Below are positions 44,600-51,464 of a stretch of DNA of 62,103 nt, one piece after another. Under the pieces are notes generated by a model that saw only the letters and a program-made list of their open reading frames with translations, made no database searches and was not told where the DNA came from. Position 1 is the stretch's first letter. The number at the start of each line of letters is the position of its first letter. The stretch is from an uncultured Hungatella sp. (GTDB lineage: Bacteria > Bacillota > Clostridia > Lachnospirales > Lachnospiraceae). The stretch lies in the NCBI GenBank assembly GCA_910585435.1, contig CAJUEJ010000019.1:1-62103 (forward strand), read 5' to 3'. A program made the translations under genes and the position numbers.

Positions 44600-45262
44600 A
44601 TGATTTATCTGTACAGCGGCACCCCGGGCAGCGGAAAGAGCCTCCATGCGGCCCGGGTCATTTATTATACGCTCTATCGGAACCTGCCGGTAATCTGCAA
44701 TTTCAATATCAACCTGAAATATGTAAAGCATCCGGAACGGTTCCTGTATGTGGACAATACAGAGCTTGTGCCGGATATGCTGGAGGAATTCAGCCGGACG
44801 TACTTTGCCGGAGGGGCTGTCCGTGAGGGCCGCATAACCCTTGTGATTGATGAAGCCCAGATGTTATTTAATGCCAGAAGCTGGGACAAGGGAGACCGGG
44901 CCGGGTGGAATAAGTTCTTCCAGATACACCGGCACTTCGGCTATGACATTATCCTGCTGGCACAGTTTGACCGGATGATTGACAGGCAGATACGGTCATT
45001 GATTGAGTATGAACAGATACACAGGAAAGTGTCCAACTTTGGGATTAAGGGGAAGTTCCTGTGTGCCCTGATGCTCTCCCCCCATCTGTTTGTATCTGTG
45101 AAAATGTGGTATCCGATGAAGGAGAAGGTGGGGAGCGAATTCTTTAAGGCGAAGAAGAGGTATTTCCGGCTTTATGACACTTATCTGGTGTTTGATGATA
45201 AGAAGCGTGAGAAAGAAATAGAAGGAAGTCCGGAACTGCCTGCCAGGGCTGACATGGGGTAA
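44600..45262 (+). CDS. zot: Zot/pI-family morphogenesis ATPase
   Basis: A 220-aa P-loop ATPase with Walker A YSGTPGSGKSLHAARVI, Walker B ITLVIDEAQMLFNAR and HFGYDIILLAQFDRMIDRQIR, the Zot (pI) core needed to extrude filamentous virions. It is shorter than Gram-negative Zot and lacks the C-terminal periplasmic domain, as expected for a host without an outer membrane. AGGGGGAAGG precedes the ATG. It is the key marker of the inovirus block. Confidence 0.92.
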   Translation: MIYLYSGTPGSGKSLHAARVIYYTLYRNLPVICNFNINLKYVKHPERFLYVDNTELVPDMLEEFSRTYFAGGAVREGRITLVIDEAQMLFNARSWDKGDRAGWNKFFQIHRHFGYDIILLAQFDRMIDRQIRSLIEYEQIHRKVSNFGIKGKFLCALMLSPHLFVSVKMWYPMKEKVGSEFFKAKKRYFRLYDTYLVFDDKKREKEIEGSPELPARADMG

Positions 45263-45309
45263 GGGGCCCCCATGGCGGCACTGGCAGACTGTCCGGACTA
45301 GCATGTCGT

Positions 45310-45370
45310 GAATTGTGAGACAATTCTTTCTGCAGGGCGGTGCATCCGTGGTGCTAACAGAAGAATTGTC
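45310..45370. other. Hairpins downstream of zot (possible packaging signal)
   Basis: Two overlapping stems can form: GAATTGT-GAG-ACAATTC (45310-45326), and a long one, GACAATTCTTTCTG (45319-45332) with CAGAAGAATTGTC (45358-45370). Filamentous phages use such a hairpin on the packaged strand to start assembly. Here position is the only support; a terminator between the convergent zot and coiled-coil genes is the alternative. Confidence 0.45.
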
Positions 45371-45443
45371 TGAATAGTCTCTATATGTAGACACAACTAC
45401 TTCTGCTGCAGCACGAATTGACAGATATTATTGAGAGAACATT

Positions 45444-45743
45444 TTATGAAATCATTTGTAGCTTTTGAACCTCTTCTTTTATTAATGAGATGCTTTCGCT
45501 ATGTTCTTTAACTACGGCTTGTATAACATCAATATCCCTTTTCATTTCAATCGCTTCTGGCATACTTCTCTCATATCTTTTGGCGGCTGGCATGTAGTTT
45601 TCTGCTAAGATATTTATTTTGTTTTCAATTTCATTTTCCACATAGAGTCGAAAATCGTGTAGGGCATTTTCGTTTTCTCTAAGTTTTTCTTTAATTGGTT
45701 CCAGTTCAGAGCGTAATGTTAGAATGAGTTCATTTTGTGTCAT
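45444..45743 (-). CDS. Coiled-coil protein of unknown function
   Basis: A 99-aa, highly charged protein with heptad-like spacing through most of its length (ELEPIKEKLRENENAL, then VVKEHSESISLIKEEVQKLQ). No domain recognised. GAAAGGAGAC precedes the ATG. It is transcribed leftward together with the ribbon-helix-helix regulator and opposite to the structural genes, so it may belong to the control module. Confidence 0.65.
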   Translation of the reverse strand: MTQNELILTLRSELEPIKEKLRENENALHDFRLYVENEIENKINILAENYMPAAKRYERSMPEAIEMKRDIDVIQAVVKEHSESISLIKEEVQKLQMIS

Positions 45744-45808
45744 GATATATTGTCTCCTTTCTTAGGGGTGTGTTTATTATGGTAACATATGGAAGTAGCT
45801 AGGTCAAG

Positions 45809-46006
45809 CTACATATTAATAGTTCCGCTATTGTCTCCTTCTATTTTGATTTCTCCATAGATATGTTCGAAGCGTTTAATTTCCTCTTGAATTAAAAATA
45901 ATATTTCTTTGTTTATGCTTCGTTGCTGACTATCGGCAATAGCTTGTAGCTTTTGCTTTGTAATATTGTCTAATCGAATAGTGAAAGGTGGTATTTTACT
46001 TGGCAT
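45809..46006 (-). CDS. Ribbon-helix-helix (Arc-like) regulator
   Basis: A 65-aa protein whose core PPFTIRLDNITKQKLQAIADSQQRSINKEILFLIQEEIKRFE fits Arc/MetJ RHH proteins: a beta strand that binds DNA, then two helices. The start is ATG 46006 (MPSKIPP); an upstream extension to 46039 is less likely. It lies next to a rightward promoter with TATCAC motifs and is the likely switch for early phage genes. Confidence 0.78.
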   Translation of the reverse strand: MPSKIPPFTIRLDNITKQKLQAIADSQQRSINKEILFLIQEEIKRFEHIYGEIKIEGDNSGTINM

Positions 46007-46033
46007 AATTCTCTCTTTTCTATTAAAAAGTAG

Positions 46034-46123
46034 TTGCAAAGTAATATCACCTATGTTATAATTATAACTAAGAAAGGTGATATCACTTTGATGTTACTAT
46101 CTCTCCTAATAATATTGTATCAC
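46034..46123. promoter_or_regulatory. Control region: rightward promoter with repeated TATCAC operators
   Basis: TTGCAA (46034-46039), a 17-bp spacer and TATAAT (46057-46062) form a rightward promoter. TATCAC occurs at 46045-46050 (in the spacer), 46081-46086 (within the palindrome GTGATATCAC) and 46118-46123. AGGTGATATCAC is an inverted partner of the spacer copy. The adjacent RHH protein is the obvious candidate binder. Confidence 0.65.
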
Positions 46124-46154
46124 ATTGCTACATAGTGCTCAAGCGGTTCTTTTT

Positions 46155-46175
46155 CCGGTTTCATTGGTAAACCGG
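46155..46175. other. Short hairpin in the phage early leader
   Basis: CCGGTTT and AAACCGG pair perfectly around a 7-base loop, about 44 bp before the 69-aa gene. It is followed by TGAAAAAG on the plus strand and preceded by TTCTTTTT, so it could terminate leftward transcription. Just before it, GCTCAAGCGGTT (46137-46148) is repeated at 46466-46477. Confidence 0.4.
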
Positions 46176-46218
46176 TGAAAAAGTTGTTTTTATCATACGT
46201 GAAAGGGGAAAAATAAAT

Positions 46219-46428
46219 ATGACACGTAGAGAAAATAGCGTTTATGAGATTAGTCAGGAACAGGTGGATGATGCGCTGGCTTATCTTTCCAGGTTATCCA
46301 AAATGTTTAATCTGTCTACAGATTCTTATGACAGAGGGTACTTCGGCGGTTTCCTTAGCGCACTCTTCCTCCTTGATTTAATTACTCATGCCAGGCGTGA
46401 GGAATTGTCTTTTTATTATCATTTATGA
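46219..46428 (+). CDS. Small phage protein of unknown function (69 aa)
   Basis: A 69-aa, mostly helical protein (ISQEQVDDALAYLSRLSKMF, then RGYFGGFLSALFLLDLI). Not recognised. GTGAAAGGGG precedes the ATG by about 8 bases. It is the first gene downstream of the operator region. A hairpin, AACTCCC (46434-46440) with GGGAGTT (46447-46453), follows the stop. Confidence 0.65.
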   Translation: MTRRENSVYEISQEQVDDALAYLSRLSKMFNLSTDSYDRGYFGGFLSALFLLDLITHARREELSFYYHL

Positions 46429-46630
46429 CGGTTAACTCCCATTCGGGGGAGTTCCCCTATAGATTGCTCAAGCGGTTTGTTAAGCGGTATTCTATTGAGA
46501 AATCCGTTGCTGGTAATAGATGCTTAAGGATGCGCCTGTCCCTTTGACGCTCCGGATAGTATCCGCTGGGATGATGTAAACTCTCTCAGCGGCACATTGA
46601 TAATTTAATAATGAAAGTGAGGTATGATTT

Positions 46631-46963
46631 ATGAAAATGACAGTAAGGGGTATCCAGATGGTGGACTACATATCCAAGAAAACAGGCAGGCCCGTAAAGG
46701 GTGCTACCCTCTTCTGTTCCCACAAAGACCAAGCAGTAGACGGTGAAATGACGGAGGATGTTTTTGTATCAGATTCCCTGGACTGCATAGGCCTGGCGTA
46801 TGCTTTAAAACCAGGGGCCTTGATTGATGTGGAGTATAACCGTCGCGGCTACGTGGCCGATTTACGCATCCTGGATTCCAAACCAGCTGACACAGCAGGG
46901 GCCGCTAATACCGGGGAACCTGCCGGCACAGCAGAGCCTGCCGATACCAAGAAATCCAAGTAA
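46631..46963 (+). CDS. Candidate ssDNA-binding protein (gpV-like)
   Basis: A 110-aa protein with strand-rich pattern (MTVRGIQMVDYISKKTGRPVKGATLF, then GALIDVEYNRRGYVADLRIL) and an Ala/Pro/Thr/Asp-rich tail ending KKSK. The spacing of basic, glycine and strand segments recalls gene V ssDNA-binding proteins, and it precedes the replication gene as gV-type genes often do. This is an inference; residue-level identity is not demonstrated. The 202 bp before it hold a palindrome (46553-46565) but no gene. Confidence 0.5.
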   Translation: MKMTVRGIQMVDYISKKTGRPVKGATLFCSHKDQAVDGEMTEDVFVSDSLDCIGLAYALKPGALIDVEYNRRGYVADLRILDSKPADTAGAANTGEPAGTAEPADTKKSK

Positions 46964-46981
46964 TGCCAGGATTCTTTTTGA

Positions 46982-47020
46982 TTCCTGCCAGTTTTGCAGT
47001 GGCAGGAAAACCCTCCTTTT
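46982..47020 (+). terminator. Terminator after the gpV-like gene
   Basis: A perfect 9-bp stem, TTCCTGCCA (46982-46990) with TGGCAGGAA (47000-47008), is followed by AACCCTCC and a T-run at about 47017-47022. Confidence 0.65.
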
Positions 47021-47123
47021 TTCTTGTTGTGGCCGCTCCTGCCCTCTCCCCGTTTTCTGTAACTGCATCCGGGAAACTGGGGGCAACGCAGGGGGCCCGG
47101 TTTCCACGGAGACAGCCCAGCCC

Positions 47124-47160
47124 CAAAAGTTGCTAGCCTAGTATTACCTAGCAACTTTTG
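47124..47160 (+). other. Circovirus-like replication origin: stem-loop with TAGTATTAC
   Basis: A perfect 13-bp stem, CAAAAGTTGCTAG (47124-47136) with CTAGCAACTTTTG (47148-47160), displays the 11-nt loop CCTAGTATTAC. The loop contains TAGTATTAC (47139-47147), the nonanucleotide at which circovirus Reps nick (geminiviruses use TAATATTAC). It lies 281 bp upstream of the CRESS-type rep gene. The intergenic region 46964-47440 thus appears to be the replication control region. Confidence 0.85.
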
Positions 47161-47251
47161 TCGCAAACGTCGAAAAGCGTAATGAAATCAAGGGTTTTCA
47201 CCCCTGCGACATGAACCGGTTGCGACGGTCGCGGAAACGTTTTTGTCGCAA
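47156..47251. repeat. GTCGC/GCGAC iterons next to the origin
   Basis: TTTTGTCGCAA occurs at 47156-47166, overlapping the right arm of the origin stem, and again at 47241-47251. Further cores are TGCGAC (47205-47210), TTGCGAC (47220-47226) and GGTCGCG (47227-47233). Five copies in under 100 bp resemble Rep-binding iterons of CRESS replicons. Confidence 0.6.
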
Positions 47252-47440
47252 CATCAAATTTCAGGGGTTGGGCACCCGGTTATCGACGGATGCTACAGAC
47301 ACGGAAAGCCCATAGGGCTGTCCTGGAGTGTCGTACTCCTTGAAACACTGTATGGAGTAGGAGGGTGCCACGGTTTTCAACCCCTACTTAGAAAATGTGC
47401 ATCATCAAATTAAAAAAAATGGTGAAGTGGAATCAATGTT

Positions 47441-48427
47441 GTGGAAAAGGATACACAGTCACGCAAGTGGCAGATAACAATCAATAATCCTTTAGAAAAA
47501 GGCTTTACCCATGACCGGATAAAGGAAATCCTTTCCAGCCTCAAACTGGTATACTGGTGTATGGCTGATGAAATAGGCGAAAATGGCACATATCACACAC
47601 ACCTGTACCTGCAAGGCCGGGGCGGTATCCGGTTTTCTACCGTCCGGAAACATTTTGACGGCGGCCACTTTGAAATGGCGAAGGGGACAGCCTCACAAAA
47701 CCGGGACTATGTAACAAAGTCAGGCAAGTGGGAAAAAGACAAGAAACATGAAACACAGGTGCCTGACACAATAGAGGAATGGGGGGAAATGCCAGTAGAG
47801 CGCCAGGGGGCGCGCAATGACTTAGCGGACATATACTCCATGGTAAAGCAGGGCATGACCAACTATGAAATCATGGAACAGATACCAGATGTCATGTTCC
47901 AGCTGGATAAGATTGAGATAGTCCGGCAGACTATCCGTGATGAAGAGTTTGCCGAAAGATGGCGTGACCTGGAAGTAACTTATATCTATGGTGATACGGG
48001 AACCGGGAAAACAAGGTATGTGATGGAAAAGTACGGATACCGGAATGTATACCGGGTAACAGACTACCGTCACCCATTCGACAGCTATATGGGACAGGAT
48101 GTGATACTGTTTGAGGAGTTCCGCTCCTCTCTCCCGCTGGGCGATATGCTGAAATATCTGGACGGCTATCCGGTTGTACTCCCATGCCGGTACACAAACA
48201 GGCAGGCCTGTTTTACGAAAGTCTACATAGGTACAAATGTCAGTATTGATGCACAATATCCGGATTCCCAGAGGGAATGCATGGAAGACTTCCTTGCTTT
48301 CCTAAGGCGTATAGGGACGGTAAAGTATTATAGCAGTAAAGGAGTCCAGACATATGATATCCGGTTGTGGAAAGACGGGTTCCGGGTTGTGACGGAAGGG
48401 GAGGTGATACCTTTTGAAAACGCTTAG
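47441..48427 (+). CDS. rep: CRESS-DNA type replication initiator (HUH nuclease + SF3 helicase)
   Basis: A 328-aa rolling-circle initiator. Nuclease motif I is WQITINNP (10-17; CRESS FTxNN type), motif II HTHLYLQ (52-58; HxH metal site) and motif III YVTK (90-93) with a single catalytic Tyr. The superfamily-3 helicase has Walker A GDTGTGKT (184-191), Walker B DVILFEEF (220-227) and motif C IGTN (263-266). This is the architecture of circovirus/geminivirus Reps and related bacterial plasmids, not of the usual inovirus pII. The start is GTG 47441. The origin hairpin is upstream, and the gene overlaps the next by 14 bp. Confidence 0.9.
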   Translation: MEKDTQSRKWQITINNPLEKGFTHDRIKEILSSLKLVYWCMADEIGENGTYHTHLYLQGRGGIRFSTVRKHFDGGHFEMAKGTASQNRDYVTKSGKWEKDKKHETQVPDTIEEWGEMPVERQGARNDLADIYSMVKQGMTNYEIMEQIPDVMFQLDKIEIVRQTIRDEEFAERWRDLEVTYIYGDTGTGKTRYVMEKYGYRNVYRVTDYRHPFDSYMGQDVILFEEFRSSLPLGDMLKYLDGYPVVLPCRYTNRQACFTKVYIGTNVSIDAQYPDSQRECMEDFLAFLRRIGTVKYYSSKGVQTYDIRLWKDGFRVVTEGEVIPFENA

Positions 48428-48602
48428 GAATCTATTAAAAGCCATGGATTACCGGGGGCATATTTCGCTGAGGCGGAGGCTGTTCGGGGAAATCCAGTAT
48501 ATTGGCGGTGGTACTTCGGATGCTATTATTAACAGATACGGCGGTTATCGGGTAGAATATACAGAGACAATAGAAAATGTTTTGATAATATATGTGAAAT
48601 AA
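48414..48602 (+). CDS. Small protein overlapping rep (62 aa)
   Basis: A basic N-terminus (MKTLRNLLKAMDYRGHISLRRRLFG) precedes a strand-rich end. Not recognised. It starts at TTG 48414 with a good site (GGGGAGGTGA) inside the rep 3' end, which supports real, coupled translation. It is the last phage gene before the attachment region. Confidence 0.55.
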   Translation: MKTLRNLLKAMDYRGHISLRRRLFGEIQYIGGGTSDAIINRYGGYRVEYTETIENVLIIYVK

Positions 48603-48641
48603 ATCAGTAGGATACTGGGATAAAAATAACTGGTGTCAACT

Positions 48642-48669
48642 AGTTCGTTAAACTGAAATTTCACAAATA
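48642..48669 (-). other. Second dif-like Xer site in inverted orientation
   Basis: Read on the minus strand: arm TATTTGTGAAA, 6-bp centre TTTCAG, arm TTTAACGAACT, i.e. the 11-6-11 dif layout facing the opposite way to attR. Between the two sites, GGCGCGC (48679-48685) pairs with GCGCGCC (48706-48712). The pair can thus fold as one long hairpin on single-stranded DNA. Confidence 0.65.
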
Positions 48670-48728
48670 GTTGTAAGCGGCGCGCTCCGACGGGAAAATG
48701 GATGTCGCGCGCCACAACTACCGTTACA

Positions 48729-48805
48729 CTTTCGTGAAATTTGCGGTTTAACGAATAGTTGTTAGCGTACCGGACGGCCTGGGGGCTGGCGTCCCTGGGC
48801 GTTTA
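48729..48805. other. attR: dif-like site at the right prophage end
   Basis: Arm CTTTCGTGAAA, 7-bp centre TTTGCGG, arm TTTAACGAATA (48747-48757). From 48746 to 48805 it matches attL at 52 of 60 positions, including the stretch CCTGGGGGCTGGCGTCCC. The 7-bp centre departs from standard dif geometry and may reflect a hybrid or phage-encoded half. Confidence 0.7.
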
Positions 48806-48820
48806 GATATTCCACGTCAA

Positions 48821-48925
48821 TCAGTGCTTGGGTGGTTTAATATAATGAATAATCGTAGTTACAATACTCATAATGAGCCCGAAAATTACCCAGGAAACCG
48901 GGTTGCTTAAGATTTCGTCCAGCAT
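48821..48925 (-). CDS. 34-aa single-span membrane peptide next to attR
   Basis: It translates to MLDEILSNP, a hydrophobic segment (VSWVIFGLIMSIVTTII) and a basic end HYIKPPKH. GAAGGGAGGTC lies 5 bases before the ATG, a strong ribosome site, which supports a real gene. It lies between attR and ybaK, so on the chromosome side. The layout recalls small holin-like or type I toxin peptides, but no family match is claimed. Confidence 0.55.
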   Translation of the reverse strand: MLDEILSNPVSWVIFGLIMSIVTTIIHYIKPPKH

Positions 48926-48938
48926 TTTTGACCTCCCT

Positions 48939-49412
48939 TCAAATGTATCCTTTACAGACATCGATCCAGCCCATACAGTTGGATGTATACTGTTCCAGCT
49001 CAGGGATTGTAAGTTCGATGGCGCTGTTGGAGCTTCCGCAGGCCGGGTAAACAGTCTCAAAGCGCTTCAGGGATACGTCCAGATAACATTCTGTGCCTTC
49101 TTTTACTGCAAATGGACAGACACCGCCTATGGCATGTCCGATAAGGTCAACCACCTGATCTGGCGACAGCATCCTGGCTTTGGTTCCAAACTGTGCTTTA
49201 TATTTTGCATTGTCAATTTTGGCATCGCCGGCTGTACAGATTAAAACCGCATGTTCATTTATGAGAAAAGACAGGGTTTTTGCTATCCGCTTAGGCTCAC
49301 AGTTCAGTGCGGCGGCCGCCAGTTCTACGGTTGCACTTGACACCGGAAACTCCCTGACCTTATCTTCCATTCCATATTGTTTAAAATATTCTTTTACCTT
49401 TTCAACAGACAT
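48939..49412 (-). CDS. YbaK/ProX-family aminoacyl-tRNA deacylase
   Basis: A 157-aa protein of the YbaK fold with CTAGDAKIDNAKYKAQFGTKARML, GHAIGGVCPFAVKEG (the substrate-pocket GxxxGxxxP stretch) and a C-terminal GSSNSAIELTIPEL. Members hydrolyse mischarged Cys- or Ala-tRNA. GAGGGTAAG precedes the ATG. The 309 bp between it and rqcH (49413-49721) carry only the rqcH promoter. Confidence 0.9.
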   Translation of the reverse strand: MSVEKVKEYFKQYGMEDKVREFPVSSATVELAAAALNCEPKRIAKTLSFLINEHAVLICTAGDAKIDNAKYKAQFGTKARMLSPDQVVDLIGHAIGGVCPFAVKEGTECYLDVSLKRFETVYPACGSSNSAIELTIPELEQYTSNCMGWIDVCKGYI

Positions 49413-49640
49413 TTTATCTTACCCTCATTTCTGCCACTATTTTCTGTATCGGTATTTGTCCTCCGGACATGTTCACTCCGCGGAATACACATGATTTGCC
49501 TGGGAAACTGTCCTCCTTCGTCGGACGGCAAATCAGCGCTGGTATAATATCGATAGGCACTATACCATATCAGTATAAATCATTTATTCCTGATTTACAA
49601 TCTCTGAATTGCGGAATAATCACAAAAGATAGAAAAATAC

Positions 49641-49668
49641 TTGCAACCTTGTCCTATTCCATTATAAT
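49641..49668 (+). promoter_or_regulatory. Promoter of rqcH
   Basis: TTGCAA at 49641-49646, a 16-bp spacer, and TATAAT at 49663-49668. Confidence 0.6.
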
Positions 49669-49721
49669 AGATAGTAATCACTTTCCAAGGTGTATACTGT
49701 AGTAAAAGGAGGATTGCTGCT

Positions 49722-51464
49722 ATGGCCTTTGACGGCATTGTAATCGCAAATCTGACCAGGGATTTTAAAACAAGATTAGAAGGCGGGAAAATCAACAAGA
49801 TTGCCCAGCCGGAAAAAGATGAACTTCTGTTTACCATAAAGAACAATCGGGAAACTATGCGGCTTTTGATTTCTGCCAGCGCCAGCCTTCCGCTGATTTA
49901 TTTTACAGAGAATAATAAACCAAGCCCTCTGACAGCACCTAATTTCTGTATGCTTCTGCGCAAGCATATTGGAAGCGGAAGAATTCTGAAGGTTTCTCAG
50001 CCAGGTTTGGAGAGAATCATCGAATTTGAGATTGAGCATTTGGATGAGCTGGGGGATGTCTGCCATAAACGCCTTATTGTAGAATTGATGGGCAAGCACA
50101 GCAATATTATATTCTGCAAGGAGGACGGCACGATTTTGGACAGCATCAAGCACGTGTCCGCCCAGGTAAGCTCTGTCCGGGAGGTGCTTCCCGGGAGAAG
50201 CTATTTTATCCCTCACACCACAGACAAGGAGGATCCTCTGACTATCTCCTGTGAAGTTTTTAAAGACAGAATCGGACATACTCCTGCCCCGATTCAAAAG
50301 GCGCTGTACTTAAGGTTAACGGGAATCAGTCCTATTATGGGAACTGAGCTTTGCCATCTGGCTTCTATTGACGGAGAACGTTCTGCCAATGAACTGTCAG
50401 AAGCCGAGCTGCTCCATCTCTACCGCACGCTGATGTTCATGATGGAGGACGTGAAGGACGGCCGTTTTGTCCCCGAAATCGTATACCGCGGCGAAGAGCC
50501 TGTAGAATTTGCCTCTCTCCCGCTTACCTGTATGGAAGGCATCGCATATGAGTCCCGGCAGTTTCCCGCCATCAGCCAGCTTTTGGAGACTTATTATGCC
50601 TCTAAAAACACCATTACCCGGATCAGGCAGAAATCTGTGGATCTCCGAAAGATTGTGCAGACCACCCTGGAACGGAATTATAAAAAATATGATCTCCAGC
50701 TGAGACAGTTAAAAGATACGGAAAAACGAGATAAATACAAGGTATACGGGGAGCTTTTGAACACCTATGGCTATGAGCTTCACGGCGGGGAAAAAGAACT
50801 GAAATGCTTAAACTATTACACGGATCAGGAGATTAAAATCCCCCTGGATCCCCAGCTGTCAGCCCTGGAAAACTCTCAGAAATATTTTGACAGATATAAT
50901 AAATTAAAGCGGACCTACGAGGCACTGACCACACTGACCGAGGAGACCCACAGAGAAATACAGCATCTGGAATCCATAAGCACCTCTCTGGATATTGCTT
51001 TAAAAGAGGATGATCTGGTTCAAATAAAAGAAGAACTGATGGAATACGGCTATATCAGGCGGCGGGCCCCGGGAAATAAAAAGCCTAAGATCACCAGCCG
51101 GCCCTTCCACTATCTGTCATCCGACGGCTTCCACATATACGTAGGGAAAAATAATTATCAGAACGAGGAGCTTACCTTTAAGATGGCATCAGGAAATGAC
51201 TGGTGGTTCCATGCCAAGGGAATCCCCGGTTCCCATGTGATTGTGAAGACAGAGGGAAAAGAGCTGCCGGATCGGGCCTTTGAGGAAGCCGGCGCCCTGG
51301 CCGCCTACTATTCCAAAGGGCGGAATAACGATAAGGTGGAGATTGATTATATTCAGAGAAAGCATGTAAAGAAAACTGCCGGCGGCGCACCAGGCTTTGT
51401 GATCTATCATACCAACTATTCCATGGTTTCCACCCCCAAACTGGAACTTGAAGAAATCGGATGA
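49722..51464 (+). CDS. rqcH: Ribosome quality control protein RqcH (NFACT/FbpA family)
   Basis: A 580-aa protein that binds stalled 50S subunits and adds alanine tails. The NFACT-N domain is at about 1-230 (MAFDGIVIANLTRDFKTRLEGGKINKIAQP), followed by a helix-hairpin/coiled-coil middle (about 250-440) and NFACT-R (SSDGFHIYVGKNNYQNEELTFKMA, then NDWWFHAKGIPGSHVIVK). An AAAGGAGGA site precedes the ATG. Older annotation calls it a fibronectin-binding protein. Confidence 0.95.
   Translation: MAFDGIVIANLTRDFKTRLEGGKINKIAQPEKDELLFTIKNNRETMRLLISASASLPLIYFTENNKPSPLTAPNFCMLLRKHIGSGRILKVSQPGLERIIEFEIEHLDELGDVCHKRLIVELMGKHSNIIFCKEDGTILDSIKHVSAQVSSVREVLPGRSYFIPHTTDKEDPLTISCEVFKDRIGHTPAPIQKALYLRLTGISPIMGTELCHLASIDGERSANELSEAELLHLYRTLMFMMEDVKDGRFVPEIVYRGEEPVEFASLPLTCMEGIAYESRQFPAISQLLETYYASKNTITRIRQKSVDLRKIVQTTLERNYKKYDLQLRQLKDTEKRDKYKVYGELLNTYGYELHGGEKELKCLNYYTDQEIKIPLDPQLSALENSQKYFDRYNKLKRTYEALTTLTEETHREIQHLESISTSLDIALKEDDLVQIKEELMEYGYIRRRAPGNKKPKITSRPFHYLSSDGFHIYVGKNNYQNEELTFKMASGNDWWFHAKGIPGSHVIVKTEGKELPDRAFEEAGALAAYYSKGRNNDKVEIDYIQRKHVKKTAGGAPGFVIYHTNYSMVSTPKLELEEIG

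Larger units (their letters stand above)
41459..48805 (+). mobile_element. Inovirus-like (filamentous phage) prophage with CRESS-type Rep
   Basis: The element of about 7.3 kb is bounded by dif-like direct repeats. In order it holds: an acidic secreted protein, a 41-aa membrane protein, two major coat proteins and a terminator, an adsorption-type protein, a small membrane protein, Zot, hairpins, two minus-strand genes (coiled-coil protein and ribbon-helix-helix regulator), a 69-aa protein, a gpV-like protein, a circovirus-like origin, the CRESS Rep and a 62-aa protein. Structural genes, Zot and rep are intact, so the element looks recently active. It carries no integrase of its own. Confidence 0.88.

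Noticed and set aside
45310..45370. A second replication origin after zot
   Set aside because: The stems lack a nonanucleotide loop; packaging signal or terminator is more likely.
46849..47166. Overlapping frames on both strands over the phage origin region
   Set aside because: Three frames are open by chance in GC-rich DNA; the region is better explained by a terminator, the origin hairpin and iterons.
49469..49702. 77-aa plus-strand frame upstream of rqcH
   Set aside because: It has no ribosome site and overlaps the rqcH promoter.
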